Notes: generated from the letters alone by a model not told the origin. DNA of 20,971 nt from Erysipelotrichaceae bacterium (GCA_020026035.1 JAHHRC010000017.1:1-20971); one strand, 5' to 3'; positions 1 to 8,063 are shown, counted from the first letter of the stretch. Made by a program: numbers and translations.

Positions 1-4
1 TTAT

Positions 5-29
5 AAGGCCCATGTATGTGGGCTTTTTT
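5..29 (+). terminator. Intrinsic terminator of an upstream gene
   Basis: The arms GCCCA (8-12) and TGGGC (19-23) form a short hairpin that extends by A-T and G-T pairs, followed by six T residues (24-29). It must belong to a + strand gene ending before the window, because nothing coding lies between it and position 84. Confidence 0.75.
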
Positions 30-31
30 GG

Positions 32-60
32 TTGAGAGGTGTGTTTGTTTATTGTACAAT
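32..60 (+). promoter_or_regulatory. Sigma-A-type promoter of the MATE gene
   Basis: TTGAGA (32-37) and TACAAT (55-60) are separated by 17 bases, close to the vegetative consensus. The start codon at 84 follows after a very short leader. Confidence 0.6.
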
Positions 61-83
61 GATTGCTGTTTGAGAGGTTTTTT

Positions 84-1451
84 ATGAAGTTGATAACGGA
101 TTTGAGCAGCGATAATATTAAGGGTCTTGTTGTAAGTGTAGCGATTCCTAGTATGTTGTCGCAGCTTGTTGCGGTGTTATATAGCGTTGTAGATCGTATC
201 TACATTGGGAATATTGCAGGTGTTGGTGAGACGGCTTTGGCGGGTGCTGGGGTTGTTGGGCCGATTGCGAATATGATTACGGCGTTTGCGTTGCTTGTTG
301 GGATTGGTGGTGCACCTTTGATTAGTATAAACATGGGTGCGAATAAGTACGATCGAGCGAAGGAAGTTGTTTCAAATGGGTTTGTGATGTTGCTAGGGAT
401 TGGGGCGTTGGTGTTATTGCTGGCATATCCTTTGAAACATTGGATTTTGATGACATTTGGGGCAAGTTCTGTGACGTATCCGTATGCGAATGATTACTTT
501 AAGATTTATTTGTTGGGTACGTTTTTTCAATTGTTGAGTGTTGGGTTGAATCAATTTATCATTGCTCAAGGGTTTAGTAAGAATGGTATGATTTCGGTTA
601 TGCTTGGAGCGATTGTAAATATCATCTTAGATCCGATCTTTATCTTTGTTTTAGGACTTGGAGTAAAGGGTGCTGCAATTGCAACGGTGATTTCGCAGTT
701 TTGTTCGTGTTGTTATGTGTTGAAGTTTTTAACAGGGGACATTGCGAAGGTTCGTTTAGAGATTGGTAAGTATAACCAGTATATTGTGTCGCATATCTTG
801 CGGTTAGGAAGTAGTGCAGCGATTATTGTGTTAACGGATAATTTGTTGATTATTTTGTTAAATACACAGCTTCAGAAGTATGGGGGAGCGAATTATGGGG
901 ATATCTTAATTACCTGTAATACGATTCTTCAAAGTTTCTATCTTGTAATTGTAATGCCACTTGGTGGTTTGACGATGGGTACGGCTTCGATACTTGGATA
1001 TAACCTTGGTGCGAAGCGCGGTGATAAGATTAAGAAGGCAGAGCGGGTGATCTTTACAATTGCTTTGATGTTCTGTTCGATTATGTTTGTTGTGTCATGG
1101 TTCTATGGGGAGGCGTTTATTCGTATCTTTACCAAAGATCCAATGTATATTGATTTAACGAAGCGGTTTATGAAGTACTATACGCTTGGAATTATTCCGC
1201 TAGCGATTCAGTATGCGGTTGTGGATGGCTTCCAGGGGATGGGTAAGATTCAATATGCCTTACCGTTATCCTTGTTCCGTAAGGCGTTCTTTATGACGTG
1301 TGTGTTTGTGTTACCGATGGTGTATTCGATTGAGTATGTCTTCTTAGCGGAGAGTCTTTCGGATATTATTCCGGCAATGATTACGTATACGTTGTATCGG
1401 ATGAAGATTGATACGGTGATTGAGCAAGGTTGTGTAGCTACTGTAAAATAA
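84..1451 (+). CDS. MATE family efflux transporter
   Basis: Predicted inner-membrane multidrug/organic cation antiporter of 455 residues, the usual length for MATE proteins, with about twelve hydrophobic segments. Two related cytoplasmic-loop motifs mark the two halves of the fold: NMGANKYDRA near residue 83 and NLGAKRGDKI near residue 305. I chose the ATG at 84 because GAGAGG (72-77) sits six bases upstream; an in-frame TTG at 63 has no ribosome binding site. The gene has its own promoter and ends at a bidirectional terminator, so it looks monocistronic. MATE proteins exchange substrate against Na+ or H+, but the sequence does not tell me the substrate. The family call is firm. I cannot separate a DinF-like from a NorM-like role. 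Confidence 0.93.
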   Translation: MKLITDLSSDNIKGLVVSVAIPSMLSQLVAVLYSVVDRIYIGNIAGVGETALAGAGVVGPIANMITAFALLVGIGGAPLISINMGANKYDRAKEVVSNGFVMLLGIGALVLLLAYPLKHWILMTFGASSVTYPYANDYFKIYLLGTFFQLLSVGLNQFIIAQGFSKNGMISVMLGAIVNIILDPIFIFVLGLGVKGAAIATVISQFCSCCYVLKFLTGDIAKVRLEIGKYNQYIVSHILRLGSSAAIIVLTDNLLIILLNTQLQKYGGANYGDILITCNTILQSFYLVIVMPLGGLTMGTASILGYNLGAKRGDKIKKAERVIFTIALMFCSIMFVVSWFYGEAFIRIFTKDPMYIDLTKRFMKYYTLGIIPLAIQYAVVDGFQGMGKIQYALPLSLFRKAFFMTCVFVLPMVYSIEYVFLAESLSDIIPAMITYTLYRMKIDTVIEQGCVATVK

Positions 1452-1452
1452 G

Positions 1453-1481
1453 AAAAGACAATACATTGTATTGTCTTTTTT
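1453..1481. terminator. Bidirectional terminator between convergent genes
   Basis: A nearly perfect 13-base inverted repeat (1453-1465 with 1467-1479) has an A run on its left and a T run on its right. It can therefore stop both the + strand MATE gene and the - strand operon that ends at 1484. Confidence 0.85.
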
Positions 1482-1483
1482 AC

Positions 1484-3073
1484 TTAGCGGATTGTGAGGT
1501 TGTTTACTTCGTTTTGTTCGTTTACTTCGATTTCAATGTTGTCTTCGATGTTGAGGAATGGTTGTTTGCTTGCTTGAATGCGGTAGTTGTTTGGGGTGTT
1601 GTCGAGTTTGAAGTAATAGTACGTATTTCCATCAATGGTAATGGTTCTTAGGTCTTTGATTTGACCTTGGATTGTGGAGAGGTTGCTTGTTGTGTTGGCG
1701 TTGATCATGGCGAGGTATTTTTTACAAGCTGCCTCGATTCCATCACTTGCATCACCGGCATAGACTTTTTGGTAGTCTTGTGGATCTACGAAGGCATACA
1801 TTTTCACTAAGCCTGCTTGGTCTTTTAAGGTAACTAAGTAAGTAGGTCTTCCGTAGAGGTTTAATAGCAGTGGGAAGGTTGCGTCGTAGTTCTTTTCTTG
1901 TACTAAGCCTTTTGCACTAGCCATTGCCGAGTATTCTTCGGCACCACTACATGGATAGTAGTTTGTTTCTTTGGTGCGAAGGTTTGAAATGACAAAGCCT
2001 AGGTTTGATTCATCGCTTGTAGTAGATGTGACACCGGAATACATGCATACGTCATTTCCACAAGGAAGGTATTGGTAGCCTGCATAGTGGATATCTTTGG
2101 TGTCTGTTTCTATGGTGAAGGCAGGTGTTAGTTGGCGTACGTTTTTTTGGCCGATGATGGAGTTTAAGTAGCCGCCTTGATAAGTAAGGTTTGCATTTAG
2201 CATATTCACCATAAGATCACTTGGATATACATGGTCAACCCATTCTGGGATGTTTTCAAGGGTGTATTCTTGTTGGCTACCGGTTGTAGCGTTGGTTAGG
2301 ATCACACCTGTTACATCTGGACGTATGGAGATGCCGTTGTATTTTAGAATTGGTGTTACAAAGTATGGGTTTAAGTCTTCGTCTACTTCAAAGTGAGAGT
2401 TGGCGAGGATTTTGGTTGGGTAATGCATGACAATGTGTCTTCTTAAATCTTTTTGGAAGTAAGAAGAGTCTAAATAGTGAAGACCACCATCAACACGGAT
2501 GAGTTTGGCATCACCAGTTGTTGAGTCAACGAGGATGAAGCCTGGTGTTCCTTCGTTTTTGTTGGCGAGGTATTTTACTAAGGAGTTGTATTCAAGGGGT
2601 GTAACACGGTACAAATGGCCTTTGATGGTTACGGTTGTGTAGGCATTCGATACACTGAATTGGGATACGTATTCGGGAATGTCTCCTAGAACACGATCTC
2701 CAAGGCGCATGGAGGATTCTTTATCGATGAGTGTTAGGTTTGCAAGGTCTGCTTGTTGAACATCTTCTTCAAAGTTTCCTTCGTTGATGGTTGTCCAAGT
2801 TGCGTATTTGTTTGCTTGTACAAGTGGTGAGTTGTAGGTGTTTATTAGGATTACAACAAGTACAGCGATGAGTATACCGTAGAATGGTTTGAGGGCTTGT
2901 TTTGGGGTTTTAAGAGTTTTTACGTTTTGGTGAAGTGCGATTAGGATTATGGCAAGAATGAATAGGTGAAATAGAAAGCTTGCACTTGTTAGGTTGATTG
3001 GTAAAAGTGTGGTGTAGTAGTAGACGAATAGTCCGATGCAAGTGACTAGGATGTATTTTAGATGTTTCATCAT
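1484..3073 (-). CDS. Conserved membrane-anchored protein of unknown function
   Basis: A 529-residue protein with three N-terminal hydrophobic segments (about residues 5-25, 28-47 and 65-83) and a polar remainder of about 440 residues that I infer to be outside the membrane. From memory, blocks such as PEWVDHVYPSDL, SGAEEYSAM and ATFPLLLN recur in an uncharacterised Firmicute family sometimes labelled 'CvpA family' or 'Tat pathway signal sequence'. I see no twin-arginine motif, so the latter label looks misleading. A close Cys pair (CGNDVC, near residue 360) could form a disulfide. The tail resembles a small separate beta-rich domain. The start overlaps the stop of the GH13 gene in an ATGA, with AAAGGA just upstream, so translation is probably coupled. 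It is the last gene of the rhomboid-glucosidase operon. Function is unknown. Confidence 0.8.
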   Translation of the reverse strand: MMKHLKYILVTCIGLFVYYYTTLLPINLTSASFLFHLFILAIILIALHQNVKTLKTPKQALKPFYGILIAVLVVILINTYNSPLVQANKYATWTTINEGNFEEDVQQADLANLTLIDKESSMRLGDRVLGDIPEYVSQFSVSNAYTTVTIKGHLYRVTPLEYNSLVKYLANKNEGTPGFILVDSTTGDAKLIRVDGGLHYLDSSYFQKDLRRHIVMHYPTKILANSHFEVDEDLNPYFVTPILKYNGISIRPDVTGVILTNATTGSQQEYTLENIPEWVDHVYPSDLMVNMLNANLTYQGGYLNSIIGQKNVRQLTPAFTIETDTKDIHYAGYQYLPCGNDVCMYSGVTSTTSDESNLGFVISNLRTKETNYYPCSGAEEYSAMASAKGLVQEKNYDATFPLLLNLYGRPTYLVTLKDQAGLVKMYAFVDPQDYQKVYAGDASDGIEAACKKYLAMINANTTSNLSTIQGQIKDLRTITIDGNTYYYFKLDNTPNNYRIQASKQPFLNIEDNIEIEVNEQNEVNNLTIR

Positions 3074-4761
3074 GCATTTCCTTTCTTTAAGAAGACATGT
3101 GTTTCATATGGTTCTAGAACCAGGTTTTCTTGTAGGAAAATTGGTTTGTAGTTGGTTAGTAAGCTTTTCTTGTTTCGCATATCATAGAGGGTTCGATCTG
3201 GTAAGGATACGCTTTGGCTTTCGTTTGATAGGTTTACTAAGATAAAGGCATATTCGTCTTTACAGAATCGGTAACAAGCAAAGACGTTTGGATGTTCCTT
3301 AATGACTTCAATGAAGACACCTTCCGATAGGCATGGTGTTTTTTCGTGGATTTGGATGAGGCGTCGATAGAAGCGTAGGGTGGAGTCGGGATCGTTTTTT
3401 TCTTGTTCGACGTTGATTGTGGAAAAGTCTTCGCACATTTTGATCCAAGGTTCACATGTGGAAAAGCCAGCGTATGGTTTGTTGTTCCAATGCATTGGGG
3501 TTCTTGCGTTGTCACGTGTCATAGAAGAGGCGATGCGTTCGGCAAGGCGTGGTGGAATGAAGAGGAGTTTGGTCATGGCTTTACAAGCGTGGAAGGTTTC
3601 ATAGTCTTTCCAGTCTTGTTTGCTTAGTTGTGGATTTGTCATGGCGATTTCTTCGCCTTGGTAAATGAATGGTACGCCGTATTGAGCGAAGTTGAACACA
3701 GCTAAGGCTTTGGCAGCGTTTCTTCGATGTTCCATGGAGGCGTCCACAAAGCGACCAAGAGGGCGTTTGTGATCGTGGTTAGAAATGTAGTTTCCAATCA
3801 TGAAGTGATGGTCTTTCATGGCTTGTTGCCAAGGACGGATGGAATCTTTGATGTCTTTTGGGGTGGTACGGTAGAAGTTTCTTGGGTCGTATTTGCCAAG
3901 TTTTCCATAGCCAAGTGTTGCAAAGTCGAATTGGAAGACAAGGTTTAATGGTGGGTTGGTACCGGAACAGTATTGAATTGCGGTATCAATATCGATTAGA
4001 ACACCTTCTCCTAAGGCAAAGGCATCGTGTGGTTTGAAGACGTTTTGTTGGAGTTCTTGTAGGTAAGTAAGAACACGTGGTCCATTGAGGATGTATTCGC
4101 CTGGGAATTGTGGGGTTGGTTTCCAGGTTTTTACCGATGGTAAGTCATCTGGTTTATCAATGGTGTTAATGGTATCGAGACGGAATCCGGCTACGCCTAA
4201 ATCTAAGTAGTAGTTCATAATGACTTGGATTTCGTTTCGTACGTTTGGGTTTTGCCAGTTGAGGTCGGCTTGGGTGTTTGTGTAAAGGGTTAAATACCAC
4301 ATGTCATCTTCGGCTTTTTGCCAAGCACTTGTTCCAAAGAAGGAGAGCCAGTTGTTTGGTGGGGTGTCTTTTGTGCCTTTTCTGAAGTAGTAGTAATCAC
4401 GGTATGGGGAGTTTGGGTTGTTGAGGGCTTCTTGAAACCACTTGTGTTTGGTTGAGGTGTGGTTGGCGATGAAGTCAAGAACGATTTCGATGTCGTGTTG
4501 TTTTGCGACTTGGATGAGTTGTTTAAAGTCTTCCATTGTGCCGTATTCTTCTTGGATTTTGTAGTAATCGGATACGTCATAGCCATAGTCATCGTTTGGT
4601 GATTCATAGATTGGCGATAACCAAATGGCTTTGATTCCTAACCATTGTAGGTATGGGATCTCTTGAATGATTCCTTGGATGTCACCGATGCCATCGTTGT
4701 TGGAATCTTTGAAGGATCTAGGATAGATTTGGTAAAAGACGGTATGTGTGTAATCTAGCAT
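3070..4761 (-). CDS. GH13 alpha-glucosidase (maltase / oligo-1,6-glucosidase type)
   Basis: A 563-residue glycoside hydrolase family 13 enzyme, the normal length for alpha-glucosidases of this group. The N-terminal YQIYPRSF and DSNNDGIGD loop, the nucleophile in GFRLDT (D196), the acid/base in ALGEG (E252), the third carboxylate in SNHD (D330) and the ARTPMHW signature are all present. There is no signal peptide, so it should act in the cytoplasm on imported short glucosides. Thr197 follows the nucleophile. In related enzymes Val at this position goes with alpha-1,6 (isomaltase) and Thr with alpha-1,4 (maltase) preference, so I lean to maltase activity; that is inference. The start has AGGAG seven bases upstream. 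It lies 3 bases after the rhomboid gene and overlaps the next gene by 4 bases. No sugar transporter is adjacent. Confidence 0.92.
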   Translation of the reverse strand: MLDYTHTVFYQIYPRSFKDSNNDGIGDIQGIIQEIPYLQWLGIKAIWLSPIYESPNDDYGYDVSDYYKIQEEYGTMEDFKQLIQVAKQHDIEIVLDFIANHTSTKHKWFQEALNNPNSPYRDYYYFRKGTKDTPPNNWLSFFGTSAWQKAEDDMWYLTLYTNTQADLNWQNPNVRNEIQVIMNYYLDLGVAGFRLDTINTIDKPDDLPSVKTWKPTPQFPGEYILNGPRVLTYLQELQQNVFKPHDAFALGEGVLIDIDTAIQYCSGTNPPLNLVFQFDFATLGYGKLGKYDPRNFYRTTPKDIKDSIRPWQQAMKDHHFMIGNYISNHDHKRPLGRFVDASMEHRRNAAKALAVFNFAQYGVPFIYQGEEIAMTNPQLSKQDWKDYETFHACKAMTKLLFIPPRLAERIASSMTRDNARTPMHWNNKPYAGFSTCEPWIKMCEDFSTINVEQEKNDPDSTLRFYRRLIQIHEKTPCLSEGVFIEVIKEHPNVFACYRFCKDEYAFILVNLSNESQSVSLPDRTLYDMRNKKSLLTNYKPIFLQENLVLEPYETHVFLKKGNA

Positions 4762-4764
4762 GTA

Positions 4765-5331
4765 TTATCTCCTGTTTTGGCGCATTGCTAAGCCATAGAC
4801 GGCTCCAATACTTCCACCGATCATGTGGGTTAAGTAGGAGACGTTGTTGTTTAAAGTAACGGCTTGATAGATTTGTTGAATGATGTAGATGGTTGCGACG
4901 ATGAGTAGTGTGAGTGGGATGTCGTTGTTTTTCTTTGTGCCTGTTACAGAGGAAAGTAAAACAAAGCTAAAGACAACACCAGAAGCTCCAAGTAGGCCGG
5001 TTTTTGGGGAAATTAAAATGTGGATAAAGCCGGTTACGAAGGCAACGGTTAGAATGATGGATAAAAGCTTTTTCGATCCGTATTTTTCTTCGAGTAAAGG
5101 ACCAACTAATAAAAACAGTAACATGTTGTTGGCGTAGTGGGTGTAGTTGGCATGTCCTAATACATGGGTAAAGAGTCTTAGGTACAATAAGGGATCACTA
5201 AATGAGGAACGATAGATGGTAAAGTAATGGGCGATGAGGGTGCCGTTTGTAAATGTGTTTAATAATAGAATTACACCAGAAAGTACGGTAAACCAAAGTA
5301 CAACTGGGGAATTCCAACGTATGCGTTTCAT
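4765..5331 (-). CDS. Rhomboid family intramembrane serine protease
   Basis: A 188-residue membrane protein with about six hydrophobic segments. It carries the rhomboid hallmarks: an HxxxN motif (H65 to N69), the catalytic serine in GASG (S117) and the catalytic histidine in HMIGG (H169). Rhomboids cleave transmembrane substrates within the bilayer using a Ser-His dyad. This is the minimal six-helix form, with no extra N-terminal domain and only a short tail. GGAGG lies seven bases before the ATG, and an extended -10 promoter precedes it. It is the first gene of the - strand operon. Its substrate is unknown; the membrane-anchored protein at the end of the same operon is a speculative candidate. 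Confidence 0.9.
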   Translation of the reverse strand: MKRIRWNSPVVLWFTVLSGVILLLNTFTNGTLIAHYFTIYRSSFSDPLLYLRLFTHVLGHANYTHYANNMLLFLLVGPLLEEKYGSKKLLSIILTVAFVTGFIHILISPKTGLLGASGVVFSFVLLSSVTGTKKNNDIPLTLLIVATIYIIQQIYQAVTLNNNVSYLTHMIGGSIGAVYGLAMRQNRR

Positions 5332-5349
5332 AATAAAACCTCCACATGT

Positions 5350-5378
5350 AGTATAACAAAGGAAAATTGAAACAGAAA
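5350..5378 (-). promoter_or_regulatory. Promoter of the rhomboid operon
   Basis: Read on the - strand, TTTCTG (5378-5373) is 17 bases before TATACT (5355-5350). The TATACT is preceded by TGT, giving an extended -10. The -35 is poor. Confidence 0.5.
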
Positions 5379-5400
5379 CAAGATTCCATTCGCGTAGTGT

Positions 5401-5430
5401 TTGAGTATTGTGCGTAGTTAGGCTTATAAT
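5401..5430 (+). promoter_or_regulatory. Promoter of the SseB-family gene
   Basis: TTGAGT (5401-5406) lies 18 bases from a consensus TATAAT (5425-5430). The SD (5438-5442) and start (5451) follow directly, so the leader is very short. It is divergent from the rhomboid promoter. Confidence 0.6.
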
Positions 5431-5450
5431 AGGGATTAGGAGATTTGATT

Positions 5451-6290
5451 ATGGCGGAAAATAAAAAAGTGAATGAAATACGTGTATATACCTTGGAAGA
5501 ATTGCAGGAAGAAGCTGTTGATTTCAGGGAAGTGAATAAGAAGTACGATGACGCAATCGAAGCGATTCGTGATAGCAAAGCGGTTAATGGGATGATGGAT
5601 TTGAATAAGGCATTGATTGAAACGACGTTCATTATTCCTCATGGAAAAGAAGATGGGAAAAATCGGATGACTCCATTGTTGATGAATGCAACCGATGGAA
5701 CTCCAACATTACCGATTTATACATCCTTACAGGATTTAGCGAAGATGGAACAATACCCACTTCCAGAAGGGGTTACTGCTGTATTTGTAGTGGTTCCTTA
5801 TTTGGAAGTTTGTAAGTTCTTGCTTGCATTGAAGGCACCAAGATTAAAGGTGCTTGTGAATTCTGGATTCAATGGTGGTGTGTATGATGCAATTGAATTC
5901 TTGCATATTGAAGCTCTTGTGAAGAAGGAAGAACGTTTGAATGCGATGTTACAAGAGGGAACTGTACCAAATGGTATGAACTTACAGTTTATTGACGCAA
6001 GAACCTTCCCAACACGAGTTGTAAATGCGGTTTATGATGTGTGTGTCAATGAGCTTAAGGATGTAGAGCGTGTGTTCTATAAGGCTTGTAAGGTTGCGAA
6101 CTTTAATTGTTTTGCCTTTATTGTAGAAGGTGGAGAAGACTTTGATGCGATTCGTAAGAGTATTCATACAAGTGCTTCAAATGTTTCTAACGGGGCTACG
6201 ATTCTTGTCTTACCAATCACAAAGGACTTAGAAAAGATCATTGGCGAAGATGTAGCGATTTATGATCGTGAGTTTGATGGTTTATGGTAA
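5451..6290 (+). CDS. SseB family protein
   Basis: A 279-residue soluble protein. Residues of roughly 45-150, including a LPIYTSLQDLAKM stretch, read like the SseB N-terminal domain. The part from about residue 180 onward resembles the SseB C-terminal region. SseB was named for enhanced serine sensitivity in E. coli; the molecular role of the family is poorly defined, and related domains occur in secretion-system proteins. I chose ATG 5451 because AGGAG (5438-5442) is eight bases upstream, whereas an in-frame TTG at 5445 would be too close. The gene overlaps the next one by 7 bases, so the two are probably translated together. The codons are less G/T-biased than in most neighbours, which may mean higher expression. 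Confidence 0.78.
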   Translation: MAENKKVNEIRVYTLEELQEEAVDFREVNKKYDDAIEAIRDSKAVNGMMDLNKALIETTFIIPHGKEDGKNRMTPLLMNATDGTPTLPIYTSLQDLAKMEQYPLPEGVTAVFVVVPYLEVCKFLLALKAPRLKVLVNSGFNGGVYDAIEFLHIEALVKKEERLNAMLQEGTVPNGMNLQFIDARTFPTRVVNAVYDVCVNELKDVERVFYKACKVANFNCFAFIVEGGEDFDAIRKSIHTSASNVSNGATILVLPITKDLEKIIGEDVAIYDREFDGLW

Positions 6291-7033
6291 TTCAGTTGAT
6301 GGAAGATGCAAGCAAGGCAATTGCTTGTTTGAATGAGGCGTTTTCGTTGAAGAATGAATCGGTTGACTTAGCTGGCTATATGGGTAAGAAGATTGATTCG
6401 TATACCTACTATGGGGCATTTGAAGAGGATTGTTTGATGGGTGTTATTGCCTATGATGAAGACAATAGTCGGATTGTGTTAGTGGGTGTATTAGATGCGT
6501 ATCGCAAACGTGGCGTTGCGTCTTCGTTGATTCGTTATGTGATCGATCTTGCAGAACAAGAAAATAAGACGCGTTTGCGTGTGGAAGTGATTCATAGCCA
6601 AGTGGAATTCTTTAACGGATTTGGCTTTGAGGCAGTAGGTCATTTCAACGATGAAGATTTGAAAGTGGAAATGGAATACTTGATTGCTTGCAAGTATTTA
6701 GGAAAAGCGGTGACGGTAACGGTTGATAAGCCGTTTGGTAGTTTCCATGAGTATAAAGCAGATGTGGAATATCCTTGTAACGTTGGTTATGTGGAAGAGA
6801 TTTTGAAGAACGAAGGGGAGTTTGTTGAGGCGATTGTATATAATGTCTTAGAGCCTGTAGAGTCCTTTTCGGGTGTTGTAATGGCGGTTGTGTTTGAAAA
6901 GGAATCTGAGATTTGTCGTTTGGTTGTAAGTAAACAAGCAAAGATTGATCAAGAGGTTCTTTTGAAGGACATTGGTCCGCTTGTAGAAAATAAAAGTGTT
7001 CGCATTGTATATGTGCGTTGCGACAAGAATTAG
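6284..7033 (+). CDS. GNAT acetyltransferase fused to a degenerate pyrophosphatase-like domain
   Basis: 249 residues in two parts. Residues ~1-130 are a GNAT N-acetyltransferase; the acetyl-CoA-binding signature is YRKRGVAS (73-80), followed by a typical VEFFNGFGFEAVG near residue 107. Residues ~138-246 (from YLGKAVTVTVDKPFGS) read like a family I inorganic pyrophosphatase domain, with YPCNVGY (163-169) closely matching the YPCNYGY of that family. The family's metal-binding DGDPVDV is here EGEFVEA (177-183): all three aspartates are glutamates, and the first Tyr of NYGY is Val. Catalysis is therefore doubtful and a nucleotide- or phosphate-sensing role is possible; that is inference. The ATG at 6284 overlaps the previous stop and has a weak SD; ATG 6299 is an alternative. 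A hairpin terminator follows. Confidence 0.75.
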   Translation: MVIQLMEDASKAIACLNEAFSLKNESVDLAGYMGKKIDSYTYYGAFEEDCLMGVIAYDEDNSRIVLVGVLDAYRKRGVASSLIRYVIDLAEQENKTRLRVEVIHSQVEFFNGFGFEAVGHFNDEDLKVEMEYLIACKYLGKAVTVTVDKPFGSFHEYKADVEYPCNVGYVEEILKNEGEFVEAIVYNVLEPVESFSGVVMAVVFEKESEICRLVVSKQAKIDQEVLLKDIGPLVENKSVRIVYVRCDKN

Positions 7034-7043
7034 TTGGTGAATT

Positions 7044-7071
7044 GGCATCGCTCATAGAGTGGTGTCTTTTT
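7044..7071 (+). terminator. Probable intrinsic terminator after the GNAT gene
   Basis: The arms 7044-7053 and 7057-7066 pair over ten positions (three G-T wobbles) around a 3-base ATA loop, followed by five T residues. It lies within the 52-base gap before the oxidoreductase gene, for which I see no separate promoter, so it may be leaky. Confidence 0.5.
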
Positions 7072-7085
7072 GTTTGGAGGTTATT

Positions 7086-8063
7086 ATGAAGGTTGGAATT
7101 GTTGGAACGAGCTTTGTGTCAGATTGGTTTATGGAAGGTGTGAAAGGAAATGCTGATTTAGAAGTGATTGGTGTTTGTAGTGGGCATTTTGAAAATGCGG
7201 TAAGGTTTCAAAAGACCTATGGACTAGAGAAGGTGTATGCATCGTATGCAGAAATGCTAGAAGATGAAATGATCGATGTTGTGTATATTGCAACACCGAA
7301 TTCTATGCATGTAAGAATGGCATTAGATGCGATTTCGTATCGAAAAGATGTGATTCTTGAAAAGCCAATGGCTTCAAACGGACGAATGGTGGACAACGTA
7401 TTTTCGATGGCGAATACGATGAATTGTTATGTGCACGATGCGATTGTTCCTTTGTATACAAAGAATTTTGAAGTGTTAAAGGACAATTTGAGTCGAGTAG
7501 GAAAGATTCGTCGTGTTGTGATTAACTTTTCGAAATATTCATCTAGATACGATGCGTATTTGAATGGAGAAAAGCCGGCAATCTTTGATTTGAACTATGA
7601 GACAGGTTGTTGGATGGATTTAGGTGTGTATTGTGTAGCGGATTGTGTTGGCTTGTTTGGGGAGCCGTTGGATGTATATGCAAGTAGTAGCTTTTTAGAA
7701 AGTGGAGTGGATTGTACGAGTCAAGCAATCTTGAAGTACGAAGGATTTGATGCAGTATTGCTTTGTAGTAAGGTGAATGATTCTTGCATTGTCTCAGAGA
7801 TTCAAGGGGAAGATGGTACGCTTCAATTTGTGCAGCCGGCGTTGATGGAAGAAGTGATCTTTATTGACCGTAAAACAAAGAAGAAAGAAGTGTTAGCTAG
7901 AAATGAGGGAAATCATTTTGGCGAACAGTTTATTGATTTTGTCGAAGCGAAGAAAGCAGGCTTGAAAGAATCGCGACGTGTGAGTCATAAGTTATCGTTG
8001 TCAATCATGAAAACGTTGGAGCGATGTCGGAAGAGTTCCGGTGTTTTCTATCGTGGTGAATGA
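7086..8063 (+). CDS. Gfo/Idh/MocA family NAD(P)-dependent oxidoreductase
   Basis: A 325-residue cytoplasmic dehydrogenase with an N-terminal Rossmann fold (KVGIVGTSF at residue 2), the IATPN motif near residue 68 and the EKP motif (92-94) whose Lys is catalytic in the family. The C-terminal domain has CWMDLGVYC (175-183), where Tyr182 occupies the position that is His in inositol dehydrogenase. This resembles the dihydrodiol/D-xylose dehydrogenase-like branch. The substrate, probably a sugar or polyol, cannot be read from the sequence. TTGGAGG (7074-7080) lies five bases before ATG 7086, which excludes the upstream in-frame GTG at 7059. There is no clear promoter of its own; readthrough from the GNAT gene is likely. 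Confidence 0.88.
   Translation: MKVGIVGTSFVSDWFMEGVKGNADLEVIGVCSGHFENAVRFQKTYGLEKVYASYAEMLEDEMIDVVYIATPNSMHVRMALDAISYRKDVILEKPMASNGRMVDNVFSMANTMNCYVHDAIVPLYTKNFEVLKDNLSRVGKIRRVVINFSKYSSRYDAYLNGEKPAIFDLNYETGCWMDLGVYCVADCVGLFGEPLDVYASSSFLESGVDCTSQAILKYEGFDAVLLCSKVNDSCIVSEIQGEDGTLQFVQPALMEEVIFIDRKTKKKEVLARNEGNHFGEQFIDFVEAKKAGLKESRRVSHKLSLSIMKTLERCRKSSGVFYRGE

Noticed and set aside
1430..1651. 73-codon + strand frame after the MATE gene
   Set aside because: It runs through the bidirectional terminator and is antisense to the 529-residue gene; no SD.
5198..5632. 144-codon - strand frame spanning the divergent promoter region
   Set aside because: It overlaps the rhomboid gene in another frame, the promoters on both sides and the SseB start; the translation has no recognisable feature.
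6645..7055. Long open frame on the - strand opposite the GNAT gene
   Set aside because: It is antisense to a gene with clear GNAT motifs, has low-complexity Ser/Gln/Pro-rich translation and no SD. It is a by-product of strand skew.
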